A stretch of 64,000 bases of DNA from Zingiber officinale. Its lineage: Eukaryota; Streptophyta; Magnoliopsida; Zingiberales; Zingiberaceae. The translations under genes and the position numbers were made by a program. Location of the stretch: NCBI RefSeq assembly GCF_018446385.1, contig NC_056005.1, forward strand, positions 67,988,239 to 68,052,238, given 5' to 3'. The stretch's first letter is position 1; each line of letters starts with the position of its first letter. Below, one piece after another: positions 20,069 to 32,243 of the stretch. The notes beneath the pieces were generated by a model. It was not told where the DNA came from, did no database searches, and saw nothing but the letters and a program-made list of their open reading frames with translations.

Positions 20069-20601
20069 ATGAAATTTAGGAAGCGTACTAAATCTGGTGC
20101 TGGGCCCTCTACACCTAGCATTGACCCTAGGTTTCCCACCGACGAACTTAGGATTAAGTTTATGTCAACAAATTACATGGCTATTAGAACCAAATGTATA
20201 GATAGATCGTTCTTTCTACGCTCTTGTATTCCAGTAGGCTATAAACCACTATAGATTGCGAAACCTTGTTGAGTGCACCAGCCCAGTATACGTAAGTTTA
20301 TGTGCCGAATTTTACAACAACCTAGTGAAATTAGACAACTACTCCTATACCACTAGGGCAGCTGGCACAGATATCACATTATCTCCCACTACCATTCGTG
20401 AGTTTCTAGGGTTACGAGAGTCACCCTGCACCTTTTTATGCTATCCTCCTAGGGAGCTACCTTTTGGAGATCCCTACTCACATATTACCCTCGATACGAT
20501 CTATTCGTATTTCTTTGAGGACCAGCGTGATCCCACGGAGACCCAGTTTAGGTCACTTAACCTTAGAATTCAGGACTACGCCCTTTATAGGGTTCTAGTG
20601 T
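20069..20601 (+). pseudogene. Second ORF of the SIRE-type element (plant transposon protein-like)
   Basis: The frame from ATG 20069 (MKFRKRTKSGAGPSTP) ends at TAG near 20252. One base out of frame the protein continues with LVECTSPVYVSLCAEFYNNL, YTTRAAGTDITLSPTTIREF and TLDTIYSYFFEDQ to about 20601, where a chromovirus LTR begins. It is therefore frameshifted and truncated. The EFYNNL and GTDITLSPTTIREFLGL segments resemble the 'putative plant transposon protein' domain (PF20167) found in plant retrotransposon ORFs; I am recalling this family and cannot search. The related element at 27684-33484 has no such ORF. Function unknown. Confidence 0.55.
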
Positions 20602-23600
20602 TGTCACGCCTCAGAGGAGTCCCTGTCCGAAGAAATTTCGGCAACACCTCCTCTGTATGGGTGACAATATGAAGCACTTCTACAGGCATAATGTACCTCA
20701 GCCACATGCGGCTGGAATCATAACAATAAAAGAAAACAAACACCACGCAGTTAATATCAAATTCAGCCTCTGGCTGACACAACCACGCAGTTAAAAGTAA
20801 AGCAGCCCACTCTACTGTACCAAAACCAAAACACAACAAAAACTGACAGAAACCAAATACAACCAAACACAAAACTGCTAGCCGGCTAGGCTTACACAAC
20901 CAACAACATAACACGCGGAAACAAAATCAAAAATTTCATATACCAAGATAAAACAACAGAAAGGCAGCGATATGTCTTCTGATGTGACGCGGGGACCAGC
21001 AAACAGGATGCTCCAAGCGACACCATAAATACCTGGTACCTGAAAAGATAGTGTCCACGGGGGTGAGTTCAACAACTCAGCGAATACCAATGGACATGAG
21101 TAGTAAGATATATCTAACAGCAATAAACATGGAATACAGCTTCCTAAACATACATAGGGAATATGCAAAACTGAAAGGTAACTGAGGAAGCTGTACTCAC
21201 CAGGAACTCCTCTCCAGACAAAAGGGTCGTCAAACCGAAAGTGTCAATAATCCTGTATGCAGGTCAAAAGTATGCATCCAACCAAAATGCAGCAACCAAA
21301 TGCAGCAAACACAATCATAAGAATATAAATGCATCAATGCATATGATGCTAATGATGCGTCCTGGTCACCCCTGACGCCAGTCAGTCATCTCACACACAA
21401 ATGGTGAGACCGAGTGGGTAGGGTTGTGACAACCGTGCACTCTGTCGTCACTACTCCTGATGAGTGACCGAGTGGACGGGATGCTGTCGGAGTACTCCTG
21501 TCCTGACCTCAAATCATAAATGGGGGAGCTCAATGCTCTCATCTCCCGGTACACGATAACGGGGAGGTATCTCTACCGGCTACCACGCTGAGTCACCTGA
21601 CCAACGGAGCCAAACAGAGTCCACCGTCTGCCGGCTACCACGCTGCTACACTAAATGCCAGCGGAGCCAAACAGAGCGGAACTGTCTGCCGGCTACCACG
21701 CTGAGTCACCTGACCCACGGAGCCAACAGCAGAACCGCCACACACCTGCCTGATAAACCACTAATCCATAAGTGGTGGTGTGTGCAGTACATGTAACTGG
21801 CGATGGGCTCAACCATAGTGGAGCCGACAATCGCACAACATGCAATCATGATGCATGACACTAAGCATAGCAAAACTGATCAACATAACCATATCCATAT
21901 ATATAAAATGAGTACGGTAAAATCGATGGTCACATACCAAGATTTAGAGTACACAGGTCAGATAGAATATCAAAAACCTATGTCCTGAACATAATAAGTA
22001 TGGAATATCCTGATTAGCATAGAAAAATACATATATACATAATATGGGTACCACAGTATCAATAGGTCAAATCCACAGATCTAGGGTATACAGGTCCTCT
22101 AAGGTATAACAACCTAGATCCTAAACATATCCCCCTTCCATAGCATATGTACCAACAATATGCACAGATCAAAGCCACAAGATCTAGGTAATCATATACG
22201 ATATACCAATAGAAATACACAATCCAAGCATGGCATAAAAACCTAACTATCAGATAATTTGGATACACATGCCAGAAACAAAAAAATCCAGAGCCTAACC
22301 CTAACCTCAGTAAAGCATGGTATGTCACTCTAGAAACTAAGATACTCATGGCAACAAATCACGAGACATAAGCACGAATACATTACAGGCGACAAACCTA
22401 TCATGTTATGAATATCAAACAGTGACATACCAAAGGCAAACATGTTCATTGCTTGTAGTTATAAAGTACTATGCATATCCAAAGACAATATCATAAATGA
22501 TAAGTCAAGAGGTACCCGCCTTTAATGATAGGTCGTAGTTGAACTTTCTCCACATCGGAACACTTGTCTCGTATCAGTGTCCTGCATCCAACGGGTATAC
22601 GATTATTTAGCTAAATTCCTATAAATAGCTAAATAAATGCTTTAACCCTAAATTAGGGCAAAATTTTAATTTCATGTATCATAATCATGTTCCTTACCAA
22701 GATCCACATGATTATCTATCCAAATCCTCCAATTCGAAACATAATCTACAACAAATATTTTCAAATACACTAAATCCGCAACCAGGTTACAATTCTCTAC
22801 TCTTTACCTCATTTCACAACCGTGTTTTGTGCTGGAACTCAAGGTTTGTTGTTGGAATACTTCACGGCAGAGCCTTCCTCTCCCTCACAGTCGTGACCAC
22901 TGCTCCACTGAAACCCTACACCTGCTGGATCAGATCAGAAGGGGGAAAATCAAGTGTGCAACCAAGCGTTTCCAGTACAACCAACTCACCTTGTTGGCTA
23001 GGATCTAGGGCACGGCTCAAGAACAAGGAATCAATGGCGATGCTCAGCCGGAAGAGAGCAAAAGATGGGGAACAGAAGCTTGGTCAGCATCGACGATTAG
23101 CTGATGGGAAGAGGGCTCGGCTCCTTGCTCCTGTCCGACACCAATCAGAGCAGAGAAGCGACAGTCGAGTGGTGTCGGATGTGGGATCTCCACAGGAAGG
23201 GGCGACGGCAGAGGCAAGGAAGTGGCGTCGGGCTCGCTAGGGCACAAGCACAGAGAATGCCGGCGGCACTTCCGTGCGGCAGTGGCACGGCTAGGGCACC
23301 AGTGGCCGGCGCTAGGAACTCCACGGCAAAACTAGGACTCCGGGTGGTCGACGATGGCGCCGGCACTAGGGCACAGACGCGCTTGCGGTGGATCGGCAGT
23401 GGCGTCGGTGTGCTCGTCTAGGGCACCAAGGGTGCGGCTCAGGAGGAATAAAATGAAGGAGATGAAGAAGAAGTGGGTGGGCGGCGAGGAAGAAACCGCC
23501 GGGCCGGCGGTTAGGGCAAGGATCGTCGGGCGGCGTCGGGGAGAAGAAGGGAAGAGGGCGCGGGTTTTCGACGAGGATGAGAGGAAAGAAAAAGAAATAA

Positions 23601-23775
23601 GAAAAAAAAGAAATTTATAAAAGAAACAATTCCTCGCTTAAATGGGTAGCCTAAACAGGCTTTTCCGGCCCCCATTTTTTTGTCCCCGTTAACTCGTCCA
23701 TACGAGCTCCGAAAAATTCCCGAAAAATTTCCAAAAATTCCCTTATTAATATTCGCCTATTTTCGGTATTTTACA
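20602..23775 (-). mobile_element. 3' LTR of a chromovirus (Tekay/Del-like), minus strand
   Basis: Plus-strand TGTCACGCC at 20602 and TATTTTACA at 23775 are the two ends of a 3.17 kb LTR whose sense is minus. It follows minus-strand pol and a purine tract (AGTGGGGGAGAA). GC-rich frames at 22900-23620 are LTR sequence, not genes. TTTATAAATTTC near 23610 on the minus strand is a TATA candidate. Confidence 0.75.
21570..21735. repeat. Triplicated segment in the chromovirus LTR
   Basis: Three copies of about 55 bp, each with CCGGCTACCACGCTG and CGGAGCCAA, are arranged in tandem within the LTR. Confidence 0.85.
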
Positions 23776-24240
23776 TTCTCCCCCACTAATAAAAGTTTGG
23801 TCCCCAAATTTCAGTTATCTACCATCAGCAAGTACTAACAATAAACAGAAAGTATAAATGTTGAACGGTAACCGAATCACATACCTCAAGTGAAAAGATG
23901 AGGATATCGAGCTCGGATCGTATCCTCAAGCTCCCAAGTAGCCTCCTCGTCCGAATGATGCTGTCATCTGACGTTAACCAGCAGGATAGTCTTGTTCCAC
24001 AACTGACGCTCTTTCCGGTCTAGAATCCGTACCGGAATCTCCTCATAAATGACGTCAGGATGAATAGGAACTGTGATATCAGACAACACGTGAGCTGAGT
24101 CTGCTATGTATCTCCTCAGCATAGATACCTGAAATACGTCATGAACTCCTGCCAGGAACGATGGTGGTGCCAACCGGTAAACTACCACTCCAATCCTTTC
24201 CGAGATCTGGAAAGGTCCAATGTATCGCGGAGCTAGCTTA
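23776..24240 (-). pseudogene. Chromovirus integrase C-terminus / chromodomain region
   Basis: Minus-strand YRLAPPSFLAGVHDVFQVSMLR, YEEIPVRILDRKERQL and DEEATWELE are the conserved C-terminal end of Ty3/gypsy chromovirus polyprotein (Tekay/Del type), where integrase leads into a chromodomain. Only this last part remains; a junction at about 24240 cuts it from the rest of pol. Stops are present near the end. Confidence 0.85.
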
Positions 24241-24881
24241 CCTCGGACTGTTTGTCCTTATACCCAGGTTCTGGTTAGTACAGTTTCTCTCCTGTTTACT
24301 TCAGATGCATTTTTATCTTTCTTATATCAGGAGACTGTACGCATGATTAGTACTAGGTGTTATTTCCCTACTTTGTATATCAGTTGTACCTGCTGAGTGT
24401 TGAACTCACCCCGCCTCCATTGTTGTTATTTTTCAGGTTGATGTTGTCAGGAGAGAGTTCCAGTTGCTAGTCCCTGCAGACCTCGAGGATATTATTGGTC
24501 TTTTGGTTTTCTTACATAGACTATGCTAAATTTGTTTTGTTTGATGATATGGATATGGTATGGATTTTGTGATGTCGATGGATTTGGTTTGGTTTTGCTT
24601 TTACTACATTCCTGCCTAGACGGCAGAAGAGGTAAATTGATCTTATCGTCGGATTTGTGTTTTATGAGTGTAGTTGAGTAGGGTGGATTTTGAGTCTTCT
24701 TATCATTGCTTATTAAATTGCGTGGAATGTCTGTGTATTGTGTTTATTTACTGTTATTATTCCAGCCGCATGTGGCTGAGGTATATGGATATGTAGAAAG
24801 TTTCAGATTGTCCGCCGTACAGGGGAGATGCTGTCGAAATTTCTTCGGACAGGGACTCCTCCGGGGCGTGACAGGTGGACT
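24241..24881 (+). mobile_element. Partial chromovirus LTR, plus strand
   Basis: It ends CTCCGGGGCGTGACA at 24881. Its last 600 bp resemble, in opposite orientation, the sequence at 20602-21260 (GCCGCATGTGGCTGAGGTA, GTTGAACTCACC, TTTTTCAGGT). The two LTRs are diverged, so they come from different insertions or a very old one. The 5' part is missing. Confidence 0.7.
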
Positions 24882-25088
24882 TAGTCCGACATGACGATAA
24901 GGTTGAGTGGTACTACTCTTGGACTAAGATATTAATTAAAGAGAGTTGTCAGTAACTCATTTAATTAATGGACATTCGACACCTTAAACACAGGAATACT
25001 AACACACTCATAATAAGGAGCCCAAAATATAATTTGGGATTGGCGCGGTAGTTCAATAATAATTCTTTAGTATAATGAATTATTATTG
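24882..25088 (+). mobile_element. Tork/Angela-like LTR, left fragment
   Basis: It contains ACATGACGATAAGGTTGAGT, TAATTAATGGACATTCGA, CCCAAAATATAATTTGGGAT and TTCAATAATAATTC, matching in reverse the minus-strand LTR at 47470-47700. The LTR resumes at 33485 after a block of nested elements. Confidence 0.75.
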
Positions 25089-26571
25089 ATGAAATAAATA
25101 ATCCTTTTAAAAATATTTTAAATCCTCTTAAAAATTATTTTAAAAATCCTTTTTAAAAACTATTTTAAAAATCCTTTTAAAAATTATTTTAAAAATCCTT
25201 TTAAAAATTATTTTTAAAATTCTTTTAAAAGTTATTTTTAAAATTATTTTAAAAATTGTTTTAAAAATTATTTAAAATCCTTTTAAAAATTATGTATAAA
25301 AAACTTTAAATAATTTTGAAAAATTCTCTTAAATATTATTTTTCACTTTAATAAAATTTTGTTAACTTAAAAAAATAATAATAATAAATTATTTTTATAG
25401 ATTATTTTCACTTTAAAAATTGTTATTTAGACTTTAAACTTATTTTTAATCTTAAACATTATTTTAACCTAAAAATTATTTTTAAACTTAATTTAACTTA
25501 AATTACCCACTAATATTAATTTAAATCTAAACTGAATCAAACATATGTTAATTACCATGAAACATATTATAAAAATCATTTTAAATTTCTTTTAAACACT
25601 GTTTTAGAAATCCCATTAGAAATCCCTTTAGAAAAGTCCACCTCAATTTATTTTAAAAAAAAAATTACTTTGAAGATCTTATATTAAATATTCTTAGCAA
25701 ATATTTCAAAAGCTTTATTTTAAATATCAGGTTTAGGGGGAGGATTATATCAACCTATTTTCATACTTAGTACCAAAATTATTTTCTTCACTTTAAAAGT
25801 AATGACTACTCTTAAAAACATTTTAAATCTGATGCTTGGAAATCTAATAAAATCTATTTTTTAAAAACCAGCTTTTATAAAACTAAGCTTTTAAATTGGA
25901 TTTTATAAACTAAGGTTGTGAAAATAGAATCTTTTGCAAAATTAGATTTGAAAAATAAATTTTAATTAGTTTTGAAAAGTAGATTTTTCAAACTTAGTTT
26001 TGAAATTTTGGTTTTAAAAACTTATGTTTGAAAAATGTTTCATAGTTGAAACTTATTTTGAAAATTTAAAACTTGATCTTGAAATTTGGAACTTATACAC
26101 TTATATTTGAAAACTAGTCTGTCTAAACTTAACTTTCCTAAACTTATACGTGAAAATTAGCTTTTAAAAATTTTTGATTGGAAAATTCTCTTTGAGTTTG
26201 CAAATTCATTTCGAAAATTAAATTCATTCTGCAAAAATTATCTTTAAAAATTATCTTGCTACAATATGCTATTTTTCAAAACTTAGCTATTTTCTAAAAG
26301 CTAATGCTTTAAACAAGTTTTCAAAAGTTTAAACTTCCCCAAGTTACCTTGACATCATTTCTTACAACTTTTACTCTGTCTGAATTCTGTATAGGTTACT
26401 TGACTTATGCCCTTATTTGATGAATGCCAAAGGGGGAGGGATAGGTGGTTAAGTTAGAGCAAACAAAATGTCAAATTTAAAAACTAACTTAAACCTCAAA
26501 AATCATGCTTGGTTTTTGCATATATTTTCACTAACTTAACCAGGTTGTCATTCCATCAAAAAGGGAGAGAT
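25089..26571 (+). mobile_element. Spacer of a 5'-truncated SIRE-type element
   Basis: An AT-rich spacer with a small array of about 24-bp units (TCCTTTTAAAAATTATTTTA) at 25089-25300 leads to a purine tract (AAAAAGGGAGAGAT) just before the LTR at 26572. TTTAGGGGGAGGATTATAT at about 25731 may be a second purine tract. No pol is left. It has the same organisation as 290-1302 plus 2441-2920. Confidence 0.7.
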
Positions 26572-27683
26572 TGTTGATGCGGTTAGCACTAATGGTCTAA
26601 CTCAGGTTTTGATGAATGACAAATTGGGTTAAGTTAGGTTTGTCATTATCTAACACTGACCGAGTGTGCAGGCGAAGTCCAGACAGGCCGAGGGCTGATC
26701 GGATGTCTGACACGAAGTCCAAGCGGGTCGACGGGCTGACCGGACGCTTGGCACGAAGTCCAAATAGGTCATGGGCTAACCGGACATTTGGCACGAAGTC
26801 CAAGCGGGTCGACGGGCTGACCGGACGCTTGGCACGAAGTCCAGCTAAGTTGACGGGCTGACCGGATAGCTGGTGAGAAGTCCAGACGGGTCGAAGGGCT
26901 GACCGGACGTCTGGCAGGTAAGTAAAGGTAAGTCACTGGAGGGGAGTGACTGTGAAGACGCGTTCCCGGGAAGGGAATATTAAATGTCGATCCGGCTTAG
27001 ATCCATTTCGGGTATCTAAGTCGAGATCGTGACTAGATTCCGGTCTCAGAATGACGGAATCTAAGTCATACTCTTTATGTTGAACTTATAAACTATGCTA
27101 ACACCTTGTTTTGCAGGAAATTCATTATATTTGCCTCGGACTAACCTTTTCTTGCAGGAGAAGGACTTTTTCTGGAGAAAGGTGGTCCGGGCGCCCAGAG
27201 GCAAATGTTATCCAGGACGCGGCGTCGACACTTGGAGCTCACTGGTTGGAACTACCATGTCACACCAGGGCGCCGGAAGGGATCCGGGCGCCCCGAGCCT
27301 CCTATATAAAGAGGGTCAAAGGCGGAGCTCAAAACAACTCAAAACTCTCAGACTACTCTACTGTGCTCCTGCGGCACCGCAAAGCTACTCCGATAAAGCG
27401 CTGTCTTCAGTCTATTTCTTTTCATTTTGTCGGTATTTTCTTTGCTATCAGTTCTTGTACTTTAATCTTGTAATTTTATTTTCGAATTGATAGTGATTTC
27501 CTAACGAAAGTACTCAACGAGTATGAGCCTTGAAGTAGGAGTCGACACATGCTTCGAACTAAGTAAAAGGGTTCTGTGTTAGCATTGTTTTGACTTTGTC
27601 TTTTCCGTTGCGCTTACTCTTTTCAGAATTTTTATAATCGATATTCACCCCCCCCCTCTCTATCGAACGATCATGGTCCAACA
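26572..27683 (+). mobile_element. 3' LTR of a SIRE-type element (LTR F)
   Basis: It starts TGTTGATGCGG after a polypurine tract and ends GGTCCAACA, 1112 bp, same family as LTR A. Hairpin units are at 26679-26914. Donors CAG/GTAAGT (26918) and AAAG/GTAAGT (26928), acceptors CTAAC plus TTTTGCAG (ending 27116) and CTAAC plus CTTGCAG (ending 27157), GGCGCC palindromes and TATATAAA (27303) follow. It abuts a truncated minus-strand LTR at 27684. Confidence 0.88.
26672..26917 (+). repeat. Six-unit hairpin array in LTR F
   Basis: Arms by unit: CCAGACA/TGTCTGA (26679-26710), CCAAGCG/CGCTTGG (26719-26751), CCAAAT/ATTTGG (26760-26791), CCAAGCG/CGCTTGG (26800-26832), CCAGCTA/TAGCTGG (26841-26873), CCAGACG/CGTCTGG (26882-26914). 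Compared with CCAGACA/TGTCTGG in LTR A, the last unit changes both partners of a pair. Confidence 0.9.
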
Positions 27684-28722
27684 ATACAATGATTAAAAGA
27701 AGCGACTAAATTATACCAACGGCAGTAGGAAAAACTGAAGATTCGGAGCTCTGGGTCGTCGGTGTCAATTCGCAACACTTCTAGGTCGTCTCGTTGGCAA
27801 CACGTTGAAGAAAGGAAGCTTAGAACATGATTCATTGAGTTCTGCCTCGAGACCTTCTTTTATACTGTGCTGAAGGCACCTCCAGGTAGCCGAGTCGCAC
27901 GCGTGGATCAGCACAGAACTGGTTGCACCTTATCTGATTTAAGGTGCCTTCAAGCCTCTTCAAGGTGTCTTCAAGCCTTGGTCCAATGCGCCTTCAGTCC
28001 CAATGAAGGCGCCTCCAGCTCCTCTAGACAGCTGGCTTCGGCTTGCACCCGAGGCACCTCCAAGCTCCATGGAGGCGCCTCGGACACTGTTCATCTGAGG
28101 CTTAACTTGTTCCTTTTGTACCTGCAAGATATGTTAGTCCCAAAACAATACGGTACCCTGCAAGACAAAGTTAGAACTGGTATAAACATGATAAATTAAG
28201 AGTTTGACAGTAATCGGACTGTCTGGGTCTGACTTCGGATTTTCGACCGGAAATCCTAGATCGATCCGACGCCTACTGTTCCCTCTATAGGGAACGCGTC
28301 CTCACCTACTCAACTCAGGAGAGATTACCTGGTGCCAGTCCGGTCCTCCAGACTGACTGAACTTTCCGCCTAGGGTTACCACCCCCTAGGGTTTTTCTCC
28401 ACCTAGGGTTACCACCCCCTAGGACCTAAGGTTGTCGTCCCTTAGGGTTTTTCTCCACCTAAGGTTACCACCCCCTAGGACCTAAGGTTATCCCCCGCTT
28501 AGGTTTTTTCCTTCACCTAGGGTTACCACCCCCTAGGACCTAGGGTTACCACCCCCTGGGGTTTTCACCTTGCCTAACAACAGTTAGGACTTTTGCCTAA
28601 GGTTCACTTAGGACTTTCCTGCAAGCTCCATGAACATATTAGATAACAAATAATCTTAACTTTGAATCTTTTTGCCATTATCAAAACTAAAGTTCGATCG
28701 TCGGATGCTTCCCGCGCCAACA
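27684..28722 (-). mobile_element. 3' LTR of the minus-strand gag-only element (truncated)
   Basis: Minus-strand TGTTGGCGCGGG starts at 28722 right after a purine tract (AAAAAAGGGGGAGAT, plus-strand 28723-28737). The element's own LTR end is missing: about 200 bases present in the 5' LTR (32244-32487) are absent here because LTR F lies at the breakpoint. TATA on the minus strand is at 27857-27864. Confidence 0.85.
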
Positions 28723-30416
28723 ATCTCCCCCTTTTTTATTATGGCAGCCGAAATTCAAAGTTAAGAAAAAATATGCAATAAAGAAAGACATAACTAGCCT
28801 AAATTTAGCACAAGGAACAAAATAAGTTAGTCCAAGAGTTTTATAAATTTTGTAGAATGCTCCCCCTTACTAAAAGCTCTCCTTAAATTTATAAATTTTT
28901 AAACATTCTTTAATTCAAACTTTGTTTAATTTTCTTTTGAATTTCTTCTACTCTCCCCATTTGCCATATATCAAAAATAAGTAAGAATGATCAATGCCCT
29001 TAGTTTTTTTTTTTGGAATTAATAATTATTGTAGAACCTTTAGCTAAGTGAGAAATTTTTTTTTGGAAACATAACTTTTTCGTTTAAAATTAGCTAAGAT
29101 AAAATTGTATTGACTTTGAAAAGTAACTTAGCTAATTTTTTATATCAAAACATTTAGTTAAACTTTGAACAAATACTTAGCAAATCTTGAAAATGCTTTT
29201 TGGAAAGATATTTAGTTAGATTTGAAAGCTCTTTGAAAAATATTTAGCTGCTAAAACTTGAAATGCTTTTGAAAATACTTAGTTTTGAGAGGTACTTAGC
29301 CAAGTTTTGAAAGATTGAAATAAACGATTTTCAAAAGGCTAGTTTCGAAAATAATAGGCTAAGTTTTGCAATTGGAGAGGCGTTTTTTAAAAAATATTTC
29401 ATAATTTTTTTTAAAAGATATTAAATTAATTAAATTGTTAAGTTAATTAAAATTTGAAAAGTTAATTAAATATTAGTTAATTAAATTAAGTTAATTAAGT
29501 TTTTGAAAAATATTAAGTTAATTAAAATTTGAAAAGTTAATTAAATTTTTGAAAAATATTTAAGTTAATTGAATTTTGAAGAGTTAATTAAATTTTGAAA
29601 AGTGAATTAAATTTTGAAAGATATTTAAGTTAATTAAAATTTGAAAAGTTAATTAAATTTTGAAAAATGTTAAGTTAATTAAATTTTGAAAGATGTTTAA
29701 GTTAATACAAAATTAAAAAAATTTAGTTAATTAATTTAATTTAATTTAATTTAAATTTAATTTAATTTTGTTCTTAGTCATCTCAGCCGATCTAGATTTT
29801 TCAATCAGGCGATCGTATAATTTTGTGAGATGAGTTAGGTTCAATTATAGGGTTTGATTTAACTTTATGTTAGATTCAGGTTTAGCTTTGGGTTCAACAA
29901 ATAGGCATTCTTTGGATAAACTTCTGGGCTATGGTGAGTCACTTGGATATCATTAAAGTAACAATGCCGTCGAGGTTTTCCAAATAGTCATATCCACTGA
30001 ACTTAGTACAAAACCTTGGTCTAACTAGTTAGGATCCATAAAGGGTAGTTTCGGTCAGTTCCACTTAGCCAAATGCACCAAGTCGAAGCCATATCTTTCA
30101 AGACATGCATAGACTAAGCTTCCCTAACGTACTATCATCCAATACTTCACCAATACCATGGGTCAAGTTAAACTTAGCCTTTTTTATTCTAGTCCTAATT
30201 ACCCTGCCGGGTAGGTTGCGTTTAGTTACCCTGTCGGGTAGGTTCCTTTTTGGATGTGTCAGTTATTCAGGAGCCTCAATTATTGATTTTCCTTTAAATT
30301 TTAATTTAATTATAATTTAATTAATTAATTTGTTTGTTAAGATAATTTATTAAAATAATTTTAATTTAATTAAAGATAATTTTTATTTATTTATTTGGTA
30401 AGATAATTGAACTAAT
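28723..30416 (-). other. Non-coding 3' half of the gag-only element
   Basis: Between gag and the 3' LTR there is no pol. The region is AT-rich (AGTTAATTAAATTTTGAAA tandem units at about 29400-29750) and includes the conserved 400-bp block at about 29760-30180 shared with 19110-19520. Confidence 0.75.
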
Positions 30417-32042
30417 TTAAAAATAACTTTTCTTTTTTACTCCCCTTGGATCATAGCCTCGATAAGGTCTATCAAGGTAATGTACTTGATCCTTGAGGAC
30501 ATAGTATTGACCAAGTCCAACTTGATTGACCAGATTGGACTTGGGTACCCATGCTTGGACTAGTTTACTATTTGGTTTGTTGACTAACGATAGGTAAGAT
30601 CGATATTTCTTTCTAAATTTAAAACCTAGTCCAGTTCTATTGTAAACGACTCTTTGAGTCCCAAGGATTAGGACAAGGTACTTGAACCCCAAAGAAAACC
30701 GTTCTAGGGTAGTCTTCAAATCCTTGACTTGATTTTTCAGATTAGAATTCTCTTCCTCAAGTTTTTGAGCTTGAGTTGAGGTTCCAGTCTGAACTAGATC
30801 AGTCAAGGATTCGGTATTAATTACTTCTTTAAGGAGTGTTACCTCCTTTAGAAGCGTCTTGATTCGAACTTTGGACTTAGCTACTTTGTGCATTAAGTAA
30901 TTGATTAAACTGTATAAACGACTTTTACTTACAGAGGGGTTTGACCCTTCAGAAACGGATGCGGATCCGTGGCTTCTCTCAGACTCGACTTCTGATTCAT
31001 CCTCACTTTTGGTGTAATCCCGGGCTGTCAATGTGAGGAGGCTCGCCTGCTCGACTTCTTCATCGTCGGATTCCTCGGAAGAAGATTTGTCCCAAGTTGC
31101 CTTCAGAGCCTTCTTCCTTCTTGGTTTCTTTGGGTCCTTTTGATTCGGGCAGTTCGCCTTGATGTGCCCAAGTCACCTCGAATTTGACCTTTGAGCTTGT
31201 TTGGGCTTCTTTGGTCTAGATGACCTTTTTGACATCCTTTTTGTTGAAGCCCTTCTTTTTGTAGAGTTTCTTCATCAGGTTGATGAATTTGGTTGTGAGC
31301 TCGTCGTCGTCTTCTGAATCTTGCTCCTCTTCTGATTCTTGTTCGGTTCTACGTTTTGATTTTGACTCGCGTGCTCTTCTTGTACCTGCAATCAAGGCCA
31401 ACCCTTTTGTGAGTTAGTCTGTTCGTGAAGCTCAAACTCAGAAAACAACTCGTCCAAATTTAATAGTGTAGAGAGATCCTTAGAAACCTTGTAGGCATCT
31501 ACCATGGATGCCCACAAGGTGTTCCTCGAAAAGGCATTTACGGAGTACCTTATGATGTCCCGGTTATCTGCCTTCTGTCCAATCGCATGGAGACCATTGA
31601 GTAGTTCTTGAATTCGGGCGTGGAGCTGGCTAGCCGTCTCACCTTCCTGGATTTTTAAGTTATACAATTTATTGAACAACAAATCTCGCTTGCTTACTTT
31701 GGTATCGGAGGTCCCTTCGTGAAGCTCGATCAACTTCTTCCATAGCTCCTTGGCGCTCGAGAATGGGCTGACGCGGTTTAGCTCCTCCTTTGTTAGTCCG
31801 TACTAGAGGGTACAAGTTGTTCTGACATTTGCCTCCACCTTCTTGATTAATGCTGGTTCCCAGTCCTCGCAGGGTGTAGGTTTGCCGTCTCTATCAGTTG
31901 GTAGTTCCAATCCGGTCATGACGATCATCCATCTCTCGAACTGGATTTTGAGGAAATTCTCCATTCGTCCTTTCCAGTATCCGAAGTCTTCTCCGGTGAA
32001 GAGCGGGGGGCGAACGATGCTATATTCTTCTTGCTGAGCCAT
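30417..32042 (-). pseudogene. gag: SIRE-type gag, decayed, in a gag-only element
   Basis: It begins at 32042 on the minus strand (MAQQEEYSIVRPPLFTGEDF) and is close to the gag at 17114-18775. A stop replaces a codon after TTCTL (31803). The frame resumes with LIELHEGTSDTKVSKRDL and ends in IAGTRRARESK with an acidic tract. About 20 bases are deleted near 31175, which removes the first half of the zinc knuckle (the CYGC part) and shifts the frame. The last block (31031-30417) reads SLINYLMHKVAKSK, the coiled-coil part and QAWVPKSNLVNQVGLGQY to the end. Clearly non-functional. No protease, integrase or RT sequence lies anywhere between the two LTRs. Confidence 0.88.
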
Positions 32043-32229
32043 TTAGTTAATATGCAAAAACACAATAGAAGAGATGTCCCAAGACTATGTCTTGGATTAG
32101 TAGTGCAGGAATAAGACTACTAAGTTAATTAGAATTTATCTATTAAGTTAATTCTAATTGACTCCGTAAAACTGAAAACACCACGAAAAAATTGCTTGAA
32201 TGGTGGTTGCACCGATTCAAAGCGAACCC

Positions 32230-32241
32230 GCTCTAATACCA
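32230..32241 (-). other. Primer-binding site of the gag-only element
   Basis: Minus-strand TGGTATTAGAGC, one base off the initiator tRNA-Met complement, lies two bases inside the 5' LTR end at 32244. Confidence 0.9.
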
Positions 32242-32243
32242 AT

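Noticed and set aside
22674..23620. GC-rich ORFs up to 188 codons on both strands
   Set aside because: They are in the chromovirus LTR between its two recognised ends; the proteins are compositionally biased and lack domains.
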